This document shows, one piece after another, positions 1-5,605 of a stretch of DNA of 14,058 bases (positions are counted from its first letter, which is position 1; every line of letters begins with the position of its first letter). The stretch comes from CAZSPL01 sp964608735 (lineage in GTDB: Bacteria; JAJVIF01; JAPKYR01; CAZSPL01), in contig CAZSPL010000092.1 in NCBI GenBank assembly GCA_964608735.1, forward strand, positions 1-14,058. The letters run 5' to 3'. Position numbers and translations under genes: made by a program. Below the pieces are notes generated by a model, which saw only the letters and a program-made list of their open reading frames with translations, ran no database searches and was not told where the DNA came from.

Positions 1-20
1 GTGACTGTCCCTACTTTTTT
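1..20. repeat. REP-like palindromic repeat, degenerate copy at window edge
   Basis: Read on the minus strand, this is AAAAAAGTAGGGACAGTCAC, which matches the half-site and centre of the perfect palindrome at 3276-3300 with two differences over 18 bases. The window edge cuts off the rest of the element. The repeat overlaps the 3' end of the HEAT-repeat lipoprotein gene and carries its TAG stop (11-13). Palindromes of this look (GGGACAGTCCC with A/T flanks) are typical of REP sequences mobilised by IS200-like REP-associated tyrosine transposases; that link is from general knowledge, and no transposase lies in this window. Confidence 0.6.
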
Positions 21-727
21 GAAATTCCCTCGATGGCGGTTTCGACGGCGCGGTGAAGTTTCGCGGCTTCACCCTCGGAAAGCGTCACAATCTTGATTTC
101 GCCGGTTTCCGTCTTCCCGGTGTATATCGCTGCACCCGGCACCGCGGTTCTGAGCAGTTCATTCAGTCTTGGCAACGCCGCGCCCGCATCGTGACCGATT
201 TTTCCGAGCGACTCGGCGGCCGCCTCGATGATCCTCGGCGCGCTGTTGGAGAGGGCGACGATGAGATATGGCACGGCATCGGTGCCTCCCTGCCCGAGAG
301 ACAGCGTCGCGATATATCGCAGCGACTCATCGCCATCGTCCAGCACTCCGCCCAGCGCGTCGAGTACGCCGGGATGCGCGGTGAGCCTTCCCAGCGCGCC
401 CGCGGCATCGATACGATGCGGCGAGCTTGTGTCGTTAAGCGTTTCGATGAGGCCGGTGATAACGAGCGGCTGCCTGGCGGCGAGGTCGTCGATTGCATTC
501 GCGGCGGTTTCGCGGACATCCGGCGCGGGATACGCGAAGAATTCGAGCAGTTCGGGGAGCGCTTCAATGCCCTTCGCTTTCAGCTCTTCGATGCGCTCGA
601 TGGGATTTGCATCGGCGGGCTTCGCGATATCGAGCGGCGGTTGCGGGGATTGTCGTTCATCCCGGCATCCGGAAATGCAGAGGATGGGGAGGATTATGAG
701 ATATATGAAAACCAGGTATCGGCGCAC
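11..727 (-). CDS. HEAT-repeat lipoprotein
   Basis: This encodes a 238-residue lipoprotein. The chosen start is GTG at 727, because GGAAGGTGAT (731-740) stands three bases upstream as a Shine-Dalgarno sequence. In-frame ATGs at 742 and 802 lack one, and the one at 802 would put about 25 extra residues before the signal peptide. From GTG the protein opens with two arginines, a hydrophobic stretch and the lipobox ISGC, giving a lipidated Cys21; position +2 is Arg. The mature part contains about four or five HEAT/PBS-lyase-type helical repeats (for example ALPELLEFF...VRETAANAIDDL, then HRIDAAGALGRL, then RIIEAAAESLGKIG). Such repeats form protein-binding solenoids, so a scaffold role in the periplasm or at a membrane is plausible, but no partner is visible. 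It is transcribed divergently from ruvC. The last two lysines and the stop lie in the repeat at 1-20. Confidence 0.85.
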   Translation of the reverse strand: MRRYLVFIYLIILPILCISGCRDERQSPQPPLDIAKPADANPIERIEELKAKGIEALPELLEFFAYPAPDVRETAANAIDDLAARQPLVITGLIETLNDTSSPHRIDAAGALGRLTAHPGVLDALGGVLDDGDESLRYIATLSLGQGGTDAVPYLIVALSNSAPRIIEAAAESLGKIGHDAGAALPRLNELLRTAVPGAAIYTGKTETGEIKIVTLSEGEAAKLHRAVETAIEGISKK

Positions 728-730
728 GGT

Positions 731-740
731 ATCACCTTCC
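731..740 (-). promoter_or_regulatory. Shine-Dalgarno deciding the GTG start of the HEAT lipoprotein
   Basis: The minus-strand sequence GGAAGGTGAT is followed by ACC and GTG. It contains GGTGAT, complementary to the 3' end of 16S rRNA. It supports GTG at 727 over the upstream ATG at 742, whose ATG bases would themselves directly precede this site. Confidence 0.65.
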
Positions 741-752
741 ATATCAGGCACA

Positions 753-761
753 AGTATATCA
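753..761 (-). promoter_or_regulatory. Extended -10 promoter of the HEAT lipoprotein
   Basis: The minus-strand sequence TGATATACT fits the extended -10 form TGnTATAAT with one mismatch. Transcription would begin around 746, leaving a short leader that just contains the Shine-Dalgarno sequence before the GTG at 727. No convincing -35 was found, as is common for extended -10 promoters. Prediction only. Confidence 0.45.
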
Positions 762-812
762 TTTAGGGACAGGCCATCGATGACGCCCGCGCTATTTTCC
801 ACCGTCGAAATA

Positions 813-826
813 GTGTATCATTACAC
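813..826 (+). promoter_or_regulatory. Dyad and possible -10 region in front of ruvC
   Basis: GTGTA-TCAT-TACAC is a perfect 5-bp inverted repeat with a 4-bp centre, ending two bases before the ruvC ATG. It contains TATCAT (816-821), which could be a -10 box 7 bases from the start codon. If so, the ruvC mRNA would be leaderless or nearly so, and a protein bound to the dyad would block RNA polymerase. It does not match the LexA boxes I know. Confidence 0.35.
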
Positions 827-828
827 GC

Positions 829-1359
829 ATGAACCCACCGGAGCGGAAAGGAACGATTCGGATACTCGGCATCGACCCCGGGCTGGCGAAACTCGGCTAT
901 GCGGTCGTCGACGACGGCCCCGCGGGCATCATACCCGTCGAGTTCGGGCTCATCCGCACTAAGCCCGGGCCGTCGCTCGCGGTGCGGCTTAACGACATCG
1001 CCGAAAAAATAAACGAGATAATCGGGGAATTCAATCCCGACGTGATGGCGGTCGAGACGGTGTTCTTCGCGAAGAACGCCAAGACCGCGATGACGATAGG
1101 ACGGGTCACCGGCGCGGTGATGGCTATCGCCGGGATGCGTGGGGTCACGGTGGTCGAGTATTCGCCGCTCGATATCAAACGCTCGGTGGTGGGTACCGGG
1201 CGCGCAGATAAGAAGCAGATGCAGGAGATGGTGCGCACGCTTTACCGGCTCGCCGAAATCCCGCGTCCGCCGGACGTCGCCGACGCGCTCGCGATATGCC
1301 TGACGCATATGTCGTACGGACTGAAGCGCGAACTGGAAGGGATGGCGGTGAAGAAATGA
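829..1359 (+). CDS. ruvC: Crossover junction endodeoxyribonuclease RuvC
   Basis: RuvC is a dimeric, Mg2+-dependent nuclease that resolves Holliday junctions by paired nicks in strands of like polarity, working with RuvA and RuvB in recombinational repair. The 176-residue product has the family's length and RNase H-like fold signatures. The four catalytic acids are visible: D16 in GIDPG, E76 in AVETVFFAKNAKTA, and D149 and D152 in PPDVADALA. The conserved VVGTGRADK segment (residues 120-128) is also present. The ATG start gives 13 residues before GID, somewhat more than in E. coli, and has no Shine-Dalgarno sequence. A GGAAAGGAA stretch inside the coding region precedes an ATT at 856, a less likely alternative start. 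The stop codon TGA overlaps the ATG of ruvA, so the two are translationally coupled. Confidence 0.97.
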   Translation: MNPPERKGTIRILGIDPGLAKLGYAVVDDGPAGIIPVEFGLIRTKPGPSLAVRLNDIAEKINEIIGEFNPDVMAVETVFFAKNAKTAMTIGRVTGAVMAIAGMRGVTVVEYSPLDIKRSVVGTGRADKKQMQEMVRTLYRLAEIPRPPDVADALAICLTHMSYGLKRELEGMAVKK

Positions 1360-1970
1360 TAGACACCATAAGGGGAACAATCACCGACATACGCGAAAGC
1401 TGCATCGTGGTTGAAGCGGGCGGCATCGGGTATCGTGTTTTCGTCACGACATCGCTCGCCGCATCGGTCGACAAGGGGCGCGAGATACTTCTGCACACAT
1501 CGTTTCTCGTACGCGACGAGCGGCAGTATCTCTACGGCTTCCGGAGCAACATCGAGCGGGAATTGTTCGATATCCTGCTGACGGTGTCGGGAATCGGCGC
1601 GAAGACGGCGCTCGCGTTGCTCGGGCTGCAGGCGGATGAGCTTATCGCGTCGATAACCGCGGGCGAGGAGCGCATGCTGCGGGGCATACCGGGCATCGGG
1701 CCGAAGACGGCGAAGCGGGTGATACTCGAACTTCGCGACAAACTCGGCAAGGAGTTCATCGGCCAATTCGAGGCGATAGCGGCGGCATCGACCGAAATGG
1801 ACGCCGCGTTCAAGCCGTCGGATATTCCGTTCGACGCGCTCGAAGCGCTGGAAAATCTCGGTTACGACCGTGGCGAAGCATTGAAGCGCGTACGCAGGGC
1901 GAAGAAGGAACTCGGCGACGGCGCGAAAGTGGAGGAGATAATCACGCTATCTTTGAAGCAGGATGAGTGA
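1356..1970 (+). CDS. ruvA: Holliday junction branch migration protein RuvA
   Basis: RuvA binds the four-way junction as a tetramer and loads the RuvB motor for branch migration. The 204-residue product matches the usual length of about 200. Domain I (residues 1-63) is the OB fold, ending in YLYGF, with the acidic pin conserved as D54-E55. Domain II carries two helix-hairpin-helix motifs, SGIGAKTAL (78-86) and IPGIGPKTAKRVI (111-123), which contact the DNA backbone. Domain III (about 155-204) is the three-helix RuvB-binding module, with FDALEALENLGYDRGEALK. The start at 1356 (ATGA overlap with ruvC) was preferred to an in-frame ATG at 1296, which would add 20 unrelated residues. The ruvC-ruvA order is standard, but ruvB does not follow. 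Confidence 0.97.
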   Translation: MIDTIRGTITDIRESCIVVEAGGIGYRVFVTTSLAASVDKGREILLHTSFLVRDERQYLYGFRSNIERELFDILLTVSGIGAKTALALLGLQADELIASITAGEERMLRGIPGIGPKTAKRVILELRDKLGKEFIGQFEAIAAASTEMDAAFKPSDIPFDALEALENLGYDRGEALKRVRRAKKELGDGAKVEEIITLSLKQDE

Positions 1971-2109
1971 TTCACCAGGTAAAAAGGAACATCTTACTAT
2001 CGAAGATTTGGGCTGGACTAAGGAGTTTGCCGCCAAAATCCGTTCACAGCTTGCGGGATTTGAGGAAGAATGGGATGCACCGGGAATGGAAATATATGAT
2101 GATTTGTAA
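1963..2109 (+). CDS. Small acidic ORF, antitoxin-like, orphan
   Basis: This is a 48-codon ORF whose ATG lies inside the last codons of ruvA (8-base overlap), ending TAA at 2107-2109. The product is acidic at its C-terminus. It has a short helical core, WTKEFAAKIRSQLAGFEEEW, followed by DAPGMEIYDDL. From memory, small proteins ending in an E-(E/D)-W-D-x-P-x-M-x-x-Y-D signature are often encoded just before MazF/PemK or related type II toxins, which suggests antitoxin descent; this is inference. No toxin follows: 38 bases later a convergent gene ends. Codons are more AT-rich than in ruvA, and no Shine-Dalgarno sequence is clear, so translation would rely on coupling to ruvA. It could also be a decayed remnant. 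Confidence 0.55.
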   Translation: MSDSPGKKEHLTIEDLGWTKEFAAKIRSQLAGFEEEWDAPGMEIYDDL

Positions 2110-2147
2110 GCGCTGATATTAGCTTTAGGATTGTAATTCCCGGCGAT

Positions 2148-3185
2148 TCAATCCCTCGTATGTATCCCCAGCATTCCGAAAATACGCCTGCCGCGCTTGT
2201 TCAGGACATCCGCGCGGGGATGGTCGTCGGGTACGAGGCGCGATGTGAAATATTCCTTCGCGATTTCTTCCCCCGATTTATTTCTACCCTTTATCGAGCG
2301 CTTCAGTCTCGCAATATAGAAAAGGCTGAATGATGAATGCGCCCACGCGGTGAATGCCCCGAGCACCGATTTGCGCCGCCCGGTGGGAGCGAGCAGGCGC
2401 GCCATGGCGATGATGGGCCCGACGAGCGCGAGTCTGGTAAGCGTCCACATGCCGAAAAATGTGAACATGCATGTATGCCGGTTGCGTTCGCGATAGAACG
2501 TGAGCATGAACGGGCTGACCGACGCGACGCTGTAGCCGTGATGATGATGCACGGCCGCGTCGTTCGCCTGCACGATTTCCCTTCCGCGCGAACGGAGCGC
2601 CATCCCGACGAAAACATCCTCGTAATACAGGAACATCTCGCGGGGGGGAAGGCACGCCGCGAGTTCATCTTTGATTATCAGGAAGCACGCGCCGGAGGGA
2701 TAGACCGCTTTCGTACGGTCGGTGAATACGCCGCCCACGAGGAAGTAGAGCGGGTTCAGCGACGCGTTGGTGGTGCGTTCGAGTTCGGTTTCATCCGGAT
2801 TGACGATGCGCGCGCTTACCGCCGACGCCCCGGAGGACAGGTGAGTTTTCACCATTTTCGAAACGCAGTCCGGCTCGAACACGAGGTCGTTGTTGCATAT
2901 TATGAGAAGGCCTGACTCGCATTTTTCAGCGGCGACATGCATGGCGCCGGCGTAGCCGACGTTCTCCTCGAGTTCGATGATATCGACGCCGGGATGCTTT
3001 TCGCGCAGGAGGGGGATGGCATCGTCGCGGGAGTTATTCTCGATGACGCGTACGCGCAGGGACGGGTAATCCGACGCAAGCAGCGATTCGACGCAAGAGA
3101 CGAGCTTCTCACCACCGGCGTAGTTGACGATGAAGGCTTCGACGGGCGGAGCGACTTGAATATGTCCGGCCGGTTCAACGGGCAT
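2148..3185 (-). CDS. Family 2 glycosyltransferase, rhamnosyltransferase-like
   Basis: This 345-residue GT-A fold glycosyltransferase of family GT2 probably transfers a sugar from a nucleotide donor to a growing cell-surface polysaccharide at the inner face of the cytoplasmic membrane. Visible motifs in order: EAFIVNY (16-22), VIENNS (47-52), NVGYAGAMHVA (75-85, the NxGfaxaxN region), NND at 98-100 (the DxD equivalent that binds metal and nucleotide), YPSGACFLI (162-170), and YYEDV with E189-D190 (acceptor-side acid). A run of four histidines follows at 213-216. A hydrophobic stretch near residues 240-262 may anchor it to the membrane. This layout is that of WbbL-type rhamnosyltransferases, but the donor sugar is not proven. 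The usual EDxDLxxR motif reads EDVFVGMALR, losing its second aspartate. There is no Shine-Dalgarno sequence; a TATAAT box sits only 6 bases upstream of the ATG. Confidence 0.88.
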   Translation of the reverse strand: MPVEPAGHIQVAPPVEAFIVNYAGGEKLVSCVESLLASDYPSLRVRVIENNSRDDAIPLLREKHPGVDIIELEENVGYAGAMHVAAEKCESGLLIICNNDLVFEPDCVSKMVKTHLSSGASAVSARIVNPDETELERTTNASLNPLYFLVGGVFTDRTKAVYPSGACFLIIKDELAACLPPREMFLYYEDVFVGMALRSRGREIVQANDAAVHHHHGYSVASVSPFMLTFYRERNRHTCMFTFFGMWTLTRLALVGPIIAMARLLAPTGRRKSVLGAFTAWAHSSFSLFYIARLKRSIKGRNKSGEEIAKEYFTSRLVPDDHPRADVLNKRGRRIFGMLGIHTRD

Positions 3186-3191
3186 GGGGGA

Positions 3192-3200
3192 ATTATACCA
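3192..3200 (-). promoter_or_regulatory. Extended -10 promoter of the glycosyltransferase (leaderless)
   Basis: The minus-strand sequence TGGTATAAT is a perfect extended -10. Only six bases, TTCCCC-like, separate it from the ATG at 3185, so transcription should start at or next to the start codon. A GGGACT hexamer (3216-3221) lies 18 bp upstream as a poor -35 inside the palindromic repeat at 3206-3228. Confidence 0.6.
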
Positions 3201-3205
3201 ATAAT

Positions 3206-3228
3206 AAGTCTGGACAGTCCCGACTTTT
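3206..3228. repeat. REP-like palindrome, copy 1
   Basis: Ten-base arms AAGTCTGGAC and GTCCCGACTT flank a single central A, with one mismatched pair, followed by TT. The 17 bases GGACAGTCCCGACTTTT are identical to copy 2 at 3276-3300, in the same orientation. The two copies bracket 47 bp of GC-rich spacer, resembling a paired-REP (BIME-like) arrangement in the divergent promoter region. Confidence 0.75.
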
Positions 3229-3275
3229 CGGCCCGTAGAAGCCGCGCCGGATGCGGATTGTGAAATAAATAACGG

Positions 3276-3300
3276 AAAAGTCGGGACAGTCCCGACTTTT
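3276..3300. repeat. REP-like perfect palindrome, copy 2
   Basis: AAAAGTCGGGAC and GTCCCGACTTTT are perfect 12-base inverted arms around a single A. As RNA this folds into an 11-bp stem with a three-base loop and an A/U-rich foot, so it could act as a bidirectional terminator or a transcript stabiliser. It lies 22 bases before the hydrolase start. Its inner GGGACA (3283-3288) sits 17 bp from the TACAAT box of that gene. Confidence 0.8.
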
Positions 3301-3311
3301 TACACTACAAT
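3283..3311 (+). promoter_or_regulatory. Promoter candidate of the GH106-like hydrolase
   Basis: TACAAT (3306-3311) is a good -10 box. GGGACA (3283-3288), 17 bp upstream, matches four bases of TTGACA and lies inside the palindromic repeat. Transcription would start near 3318, only about five bases before the GTG start codon, leaving no room for a ribosome binding site. Confidence 0.4.
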
Positions 3312-3322
3312 GAGTACCCGTT

Positions 3323-5587
3323 GTGACAGTTGAAGCGCCATACCCGAATTCGTCGAAGCCATACGTCCGCTGGTGGTGGTTTTCCGGCGAGATAAAGGAT
3401 GAAGATATCCGCTCGCAGCTACACTGGATACTCGACAACGGCTTCGGCGGAGTCGAAATCGCGTGGGTGTACCCGCTTCCCAATGCGAAGGCGGGAGTAA
3501 GTTTCCTCAGCAGGGGATGGGCGCGGCTTGTCGAGTACACCAAGACCTACGCCGCGGGCATCGGCCTCGGATGCGATTTCACCATCGGCTCGCTCTGGCC
3601 CCTCGGCGGGTCGATAGTTTCGCGAAAAGATTCGGCGCTCACATTCGACGGCCCCTCCCCCCAGCGGCTGAGCTGGTCGTGGGAAGACGCGCATTTCACT
3701 GAGCCGCTGTACATCCTCAACCACATCGACCCCGACGCCGTCGAGCGCTACTTCAACACATTCGTCGGCACCCTCACCGGGGCCCTTACAGGCGGGCAGT
3801 CCGCGCTGTTCCTCGATTCGTGGGAAGTCGATACCGAGGGGATGTGGACAGACAGGTTCGGGGAAACATTCCACAAAAAGTTCGGGTATACAATCGAGGC
3901 GGCATGGAGCAGGCTGGATCAATATCCCCATGTGCGCTACGACTATCGCAAGCTGCTCGGCGGTTATGTGCTCAATTATTTCTACAAGTTGTTCGTCGAT
4001 AAATGCCGCCATGTGGGCGCGGTGTCGCGGGCGCAATGCCACGGCGCGCCGACCGATATCCTCGCGGCGTACAGCCTCGTCGATGTCCCCGAGACCGAGG
4101 CGATGCTTTTCGAGCCGCCGTTCGCGAGGATCGCCGCATCCGCCGCCGCGCTTACCGGGAAGAATATCGTATCAGCGGAGGCATTCACCTGCGTCTACGG
4201 ATGGGTGGCTCGTCCGAACCCGGGGCCGTTCCTCAAGCAGGAACGGTTATCCGATTTGAAAATGATAGCCGACGCCCTTTTCGCCAACGGCGTGAACCAT
4301 ATAATCTGGCACGGGATGCCCTACAATCCCCCCGGCGGAGGCAACCGGTTCTATGCCACGACCCATGTGGGCCCGGACAGCCCGTTCGCCGCGCAGATCC
4401 CGACATTTAATAAATATATGGAGATTGTCTGCGACGCGATGCGGCACGGCAAGACATATTGCGATGTCGCGGTCTACTTTCCCATCGAAGACGGGCGTAT
4501 GCTGAATAAACTCACCGATCCGCCCGAAAAAGAAAAGCCCGCTGCCGCGGATGATTCCGGCGTCACCGATAACCCCGGTGCCGCGAACGGTGAGCCGGAT
4601 ATTCCCGAACAATCCCCGGGCCCTACAAATGAGCCCGATGCAACGGATGAACCCGGTGCCACTTCCGATACTACTCCCACTCCCAGTGCCACGCATGAGC
4701 CTGGTGCCANNNNNNNNNNNNNNNNNNNNNNNNNNNNNNNNNNNNNNNNNNNNNNNNNNNNNNNNNNNNNNNNNNNNNNNNNNNNNNNNNNNNNNNNNNN
4801 NNNNNNNNNTGAGCCTGGTGCCACTGATAGTTCTGGTGCCACGGGCACGCGAGTCCGCGAGCTTGCCCGTGTCCCCCCCACTCCCGAAACCACTCCTGGT
4901 GCCACGGATGAGCGAGTCCGCGAGTTCACCCGTGTCCCCAAAATCCTCCCGCCAAACGCTGAATACCACTGGGAAATGCGCTACGTCCGCATCCCCGCCG
5001 AATTAAAGGGCCGCAATCCAATCTGGATCTCCACCCCGCATCTCGCGAAGGCGAATGTAACCGACTCCCACATGCAGATCGACGACATCTCATTCTCGGC
5101 GCTGTATATCGATGTCAAGTGGCTCGATGTCTCCGGGATGCGAGAAATCATGCGGCTCGCGAAGAAGGGGCTGCCGATATGCCTCAAGCGGCGTCCGAAT
5201 CAGCCCGGCGAGAAAAAAGCACCGGGGTATGATGAAGTGGTGGATGAGTTACTCGGGATGGCGAATGTCTCTGCCGAATTTAGCGACATCGCGCCCGGCC
5301 CGCCGCTTATCGAGGGGGAGGACATCCCCGATTTCTGGTGCCGGATGGACGCCGATACGTGCTACATCTTCTTCGCGCACCCGGATACCGGCAAGCTCCA
5401 CTATCCCCTGCCCCACGACATCGCGTATACGTCGGAAACCGTCAACGTGCCCGTTACGATAAATGTATTTGAAAAGCAACTTGCGGTAACACTCGAATTC
5501 AAGCCGATGCAATCGGTGTTGCTCAAAATCACCCCCGACGGCAATGTGGAAATCATCGACGCCGCACCGCATAACCACAAAAGCTGA
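3323..5587 (+). CDS. GH106-like glycoside hydrolase (alpha-L-rhamnosidase family) with repeat insertion
   Basis: The product is about 754 residues; the exact length is unknown because of an internal gap. Residues 13-22 (PYVRWWWFSG) and 36-46 (ILDNGFGGVEI) open a (beta/alpha)8-type domain as in GH106 and similar rhamnosidases. Conserved acidic spots are LDSWEV (E168), DVPETEAM (E257, E259) and SAEAFT (E286); E168 and E286 are catalytic candidates by family resemblance. NGVNHIIWHG follows near 324. A second domain starts at YCDVAVYFPIEDGRM (about 379-393) and resumes at EYHW (547). Between them lies a Pro/Thr/Glu/Ala-rich insertion of tandem PGAT-type repeats with a 100-N gap (residues 463-496 undefined). 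No signal peptide is seen, unlike many secreted family members. The GTG start is forced by an in-frame TGA at 3311-3313 and lacks a Shine-Dalgarno sequence. It is divergent from the glycosyltransferase. Substrate and activity are inferred. Confidence 0.75.
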   Translation: MTVEAPYPNSSKPYVRWWWFSGEIKDEDIRSQLHWILDNGFGGVEIAWVYPLPNAKAGVSFLSRGWARLVEYTKTYAAGIGLGCDFTIGSLWPLGGSIVSRKDSALTFDGPSPQRLSWSWEDAHFTEPLYILNHIDPDAVERYFNTFVGTLTGALTGGQSALFLDSWEVDTEGMWTDRFGETFHKKFGYTIEAAWSRLDQYPHVRYDYRKLLGGYVLNYFYKLFVDKCRHVGAVSRAQCHGAPTDILAAYSLVDVPETEAMLFEPPFARIAASAAALTGKNIVSAEAFTCVYGWVARPNPGPFLKQERLSDLKMIADALFANGVNHIIWHGMPYNPPGGGNRFYATTHVGPDSPFAAQIPTFNKYMEIVCDAMRHGKTYCDVAVYFPIEDGRMLNKLTDPPEKEKPAAADDSGVTDNPGAANGEPDIPEQSPGPTNEPDATDEPGATSDTTPTPSATHEPGAXXXXXXXXXXXXXXXXXXXXXXXXXXXXXXXXXXEPGATDSSGATGTRVRELARVPPTPETTPGATDERVREFTRVPKILPPNAEYHWEMRYVRIPAELKGRNPIWISTPHLAKANVTDSHMQIDDISFSALYIDVKWLDVSGMREIMRLAKKGLPICLKRRPNQPGEKKAPGYDEVVDELLGMANVSAEFSDIAPGPPLIEGEDIPDFWCRMDADTCYIFFAHPDTGKLHYPLPHDIAYTSETVNVPVTINVFEKQLAVTLEFKPMQSVLLKITPDGNVEIIDAAPHNHKS
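4574..4939 (+). repeat. In-frame tandem/low-complexity repeat region inside the hydrolase gene
   Basis: A CCnGGTGCC core recurs with last bases at 4582, 4660, 4708, 4822, 4840 and 4903, always a multiple of three apart, encoding PGA(T) peptides. Within it two 44-base units (4833-4876 and 4896-4939), 63 bases apart, share 37 of 44 positions and encode RVREL/F-x-RVP. Each unit is palindromic: CACGG...CCGTG outer arms with two GCGAG blocks in the middle. The bases next to the outer arms differ between copies (GCA/TGC versus TGA/TCA) but stay complementary, so the fold is kept. Confidence 0.75.
4710..4809. other. Assembly gap (100 N)
   Basis: There are exactly 100 N, the usual placeholder for a gap of unknown size. 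The same 14 bases, TGAGCCTGGTGCCA, stand on both sides (4696-4709 and 4810-4823), so the break fell in a tandem repeat the assembler could not cross. The reading frame is the same on both sides of the placeholder, which is consistent with one continuous gene but does not prove the true length. Confidence 0.98.
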
Positions 5588-5605
5588 TTTTTACCAGCCC
5601 TGATT

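Noticed and set aside
53..766. 237-codon ORF on the plus strand
   Set aside because: Shadow of the HEAT-repeat lipoprotein; the Arg/Gly-rich translation has no motif, whereas the opposite strand has a lipobox and regular helical repeats.
728..802. Longer start (ATG at 742 or 802) for the HEAT lipoprotein
   Set aside because: No Shine-Dalgarno before either ATG, and the one at 802 would bury the signal peptide; GTG at 727 has a good ribosome binding site and a classic n-region.
1296..1355. Upstream in-frame ATG for ruvA
   Set aside because: It would add 20 residues not present in RuvA; MIDTIRG at 1356 matches the family start and gives the usual ATGA overlap.
3206..3300. Insertion sequence between the divergent genes
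   Set aside because: The two palindromes enclose only 47 bp with no transposase, and there are no target-site duplications I can identify; it is better described as paired REP-like repeats.
4574..4939. CRISPR-like array in the hydrolase gene
   Set aside because: Repeat spacing is irregular but always a multiple of three, there are no unique spacers of constant length, and the repeats encode PGAT peptides within an open frame.
5588..5605. Bidirectional terminator in the 18-bp convergent gap
   Set aside because: Only a GCTG/CAGC 4-bp stem with a T-rich loop is visible, too weak to call.
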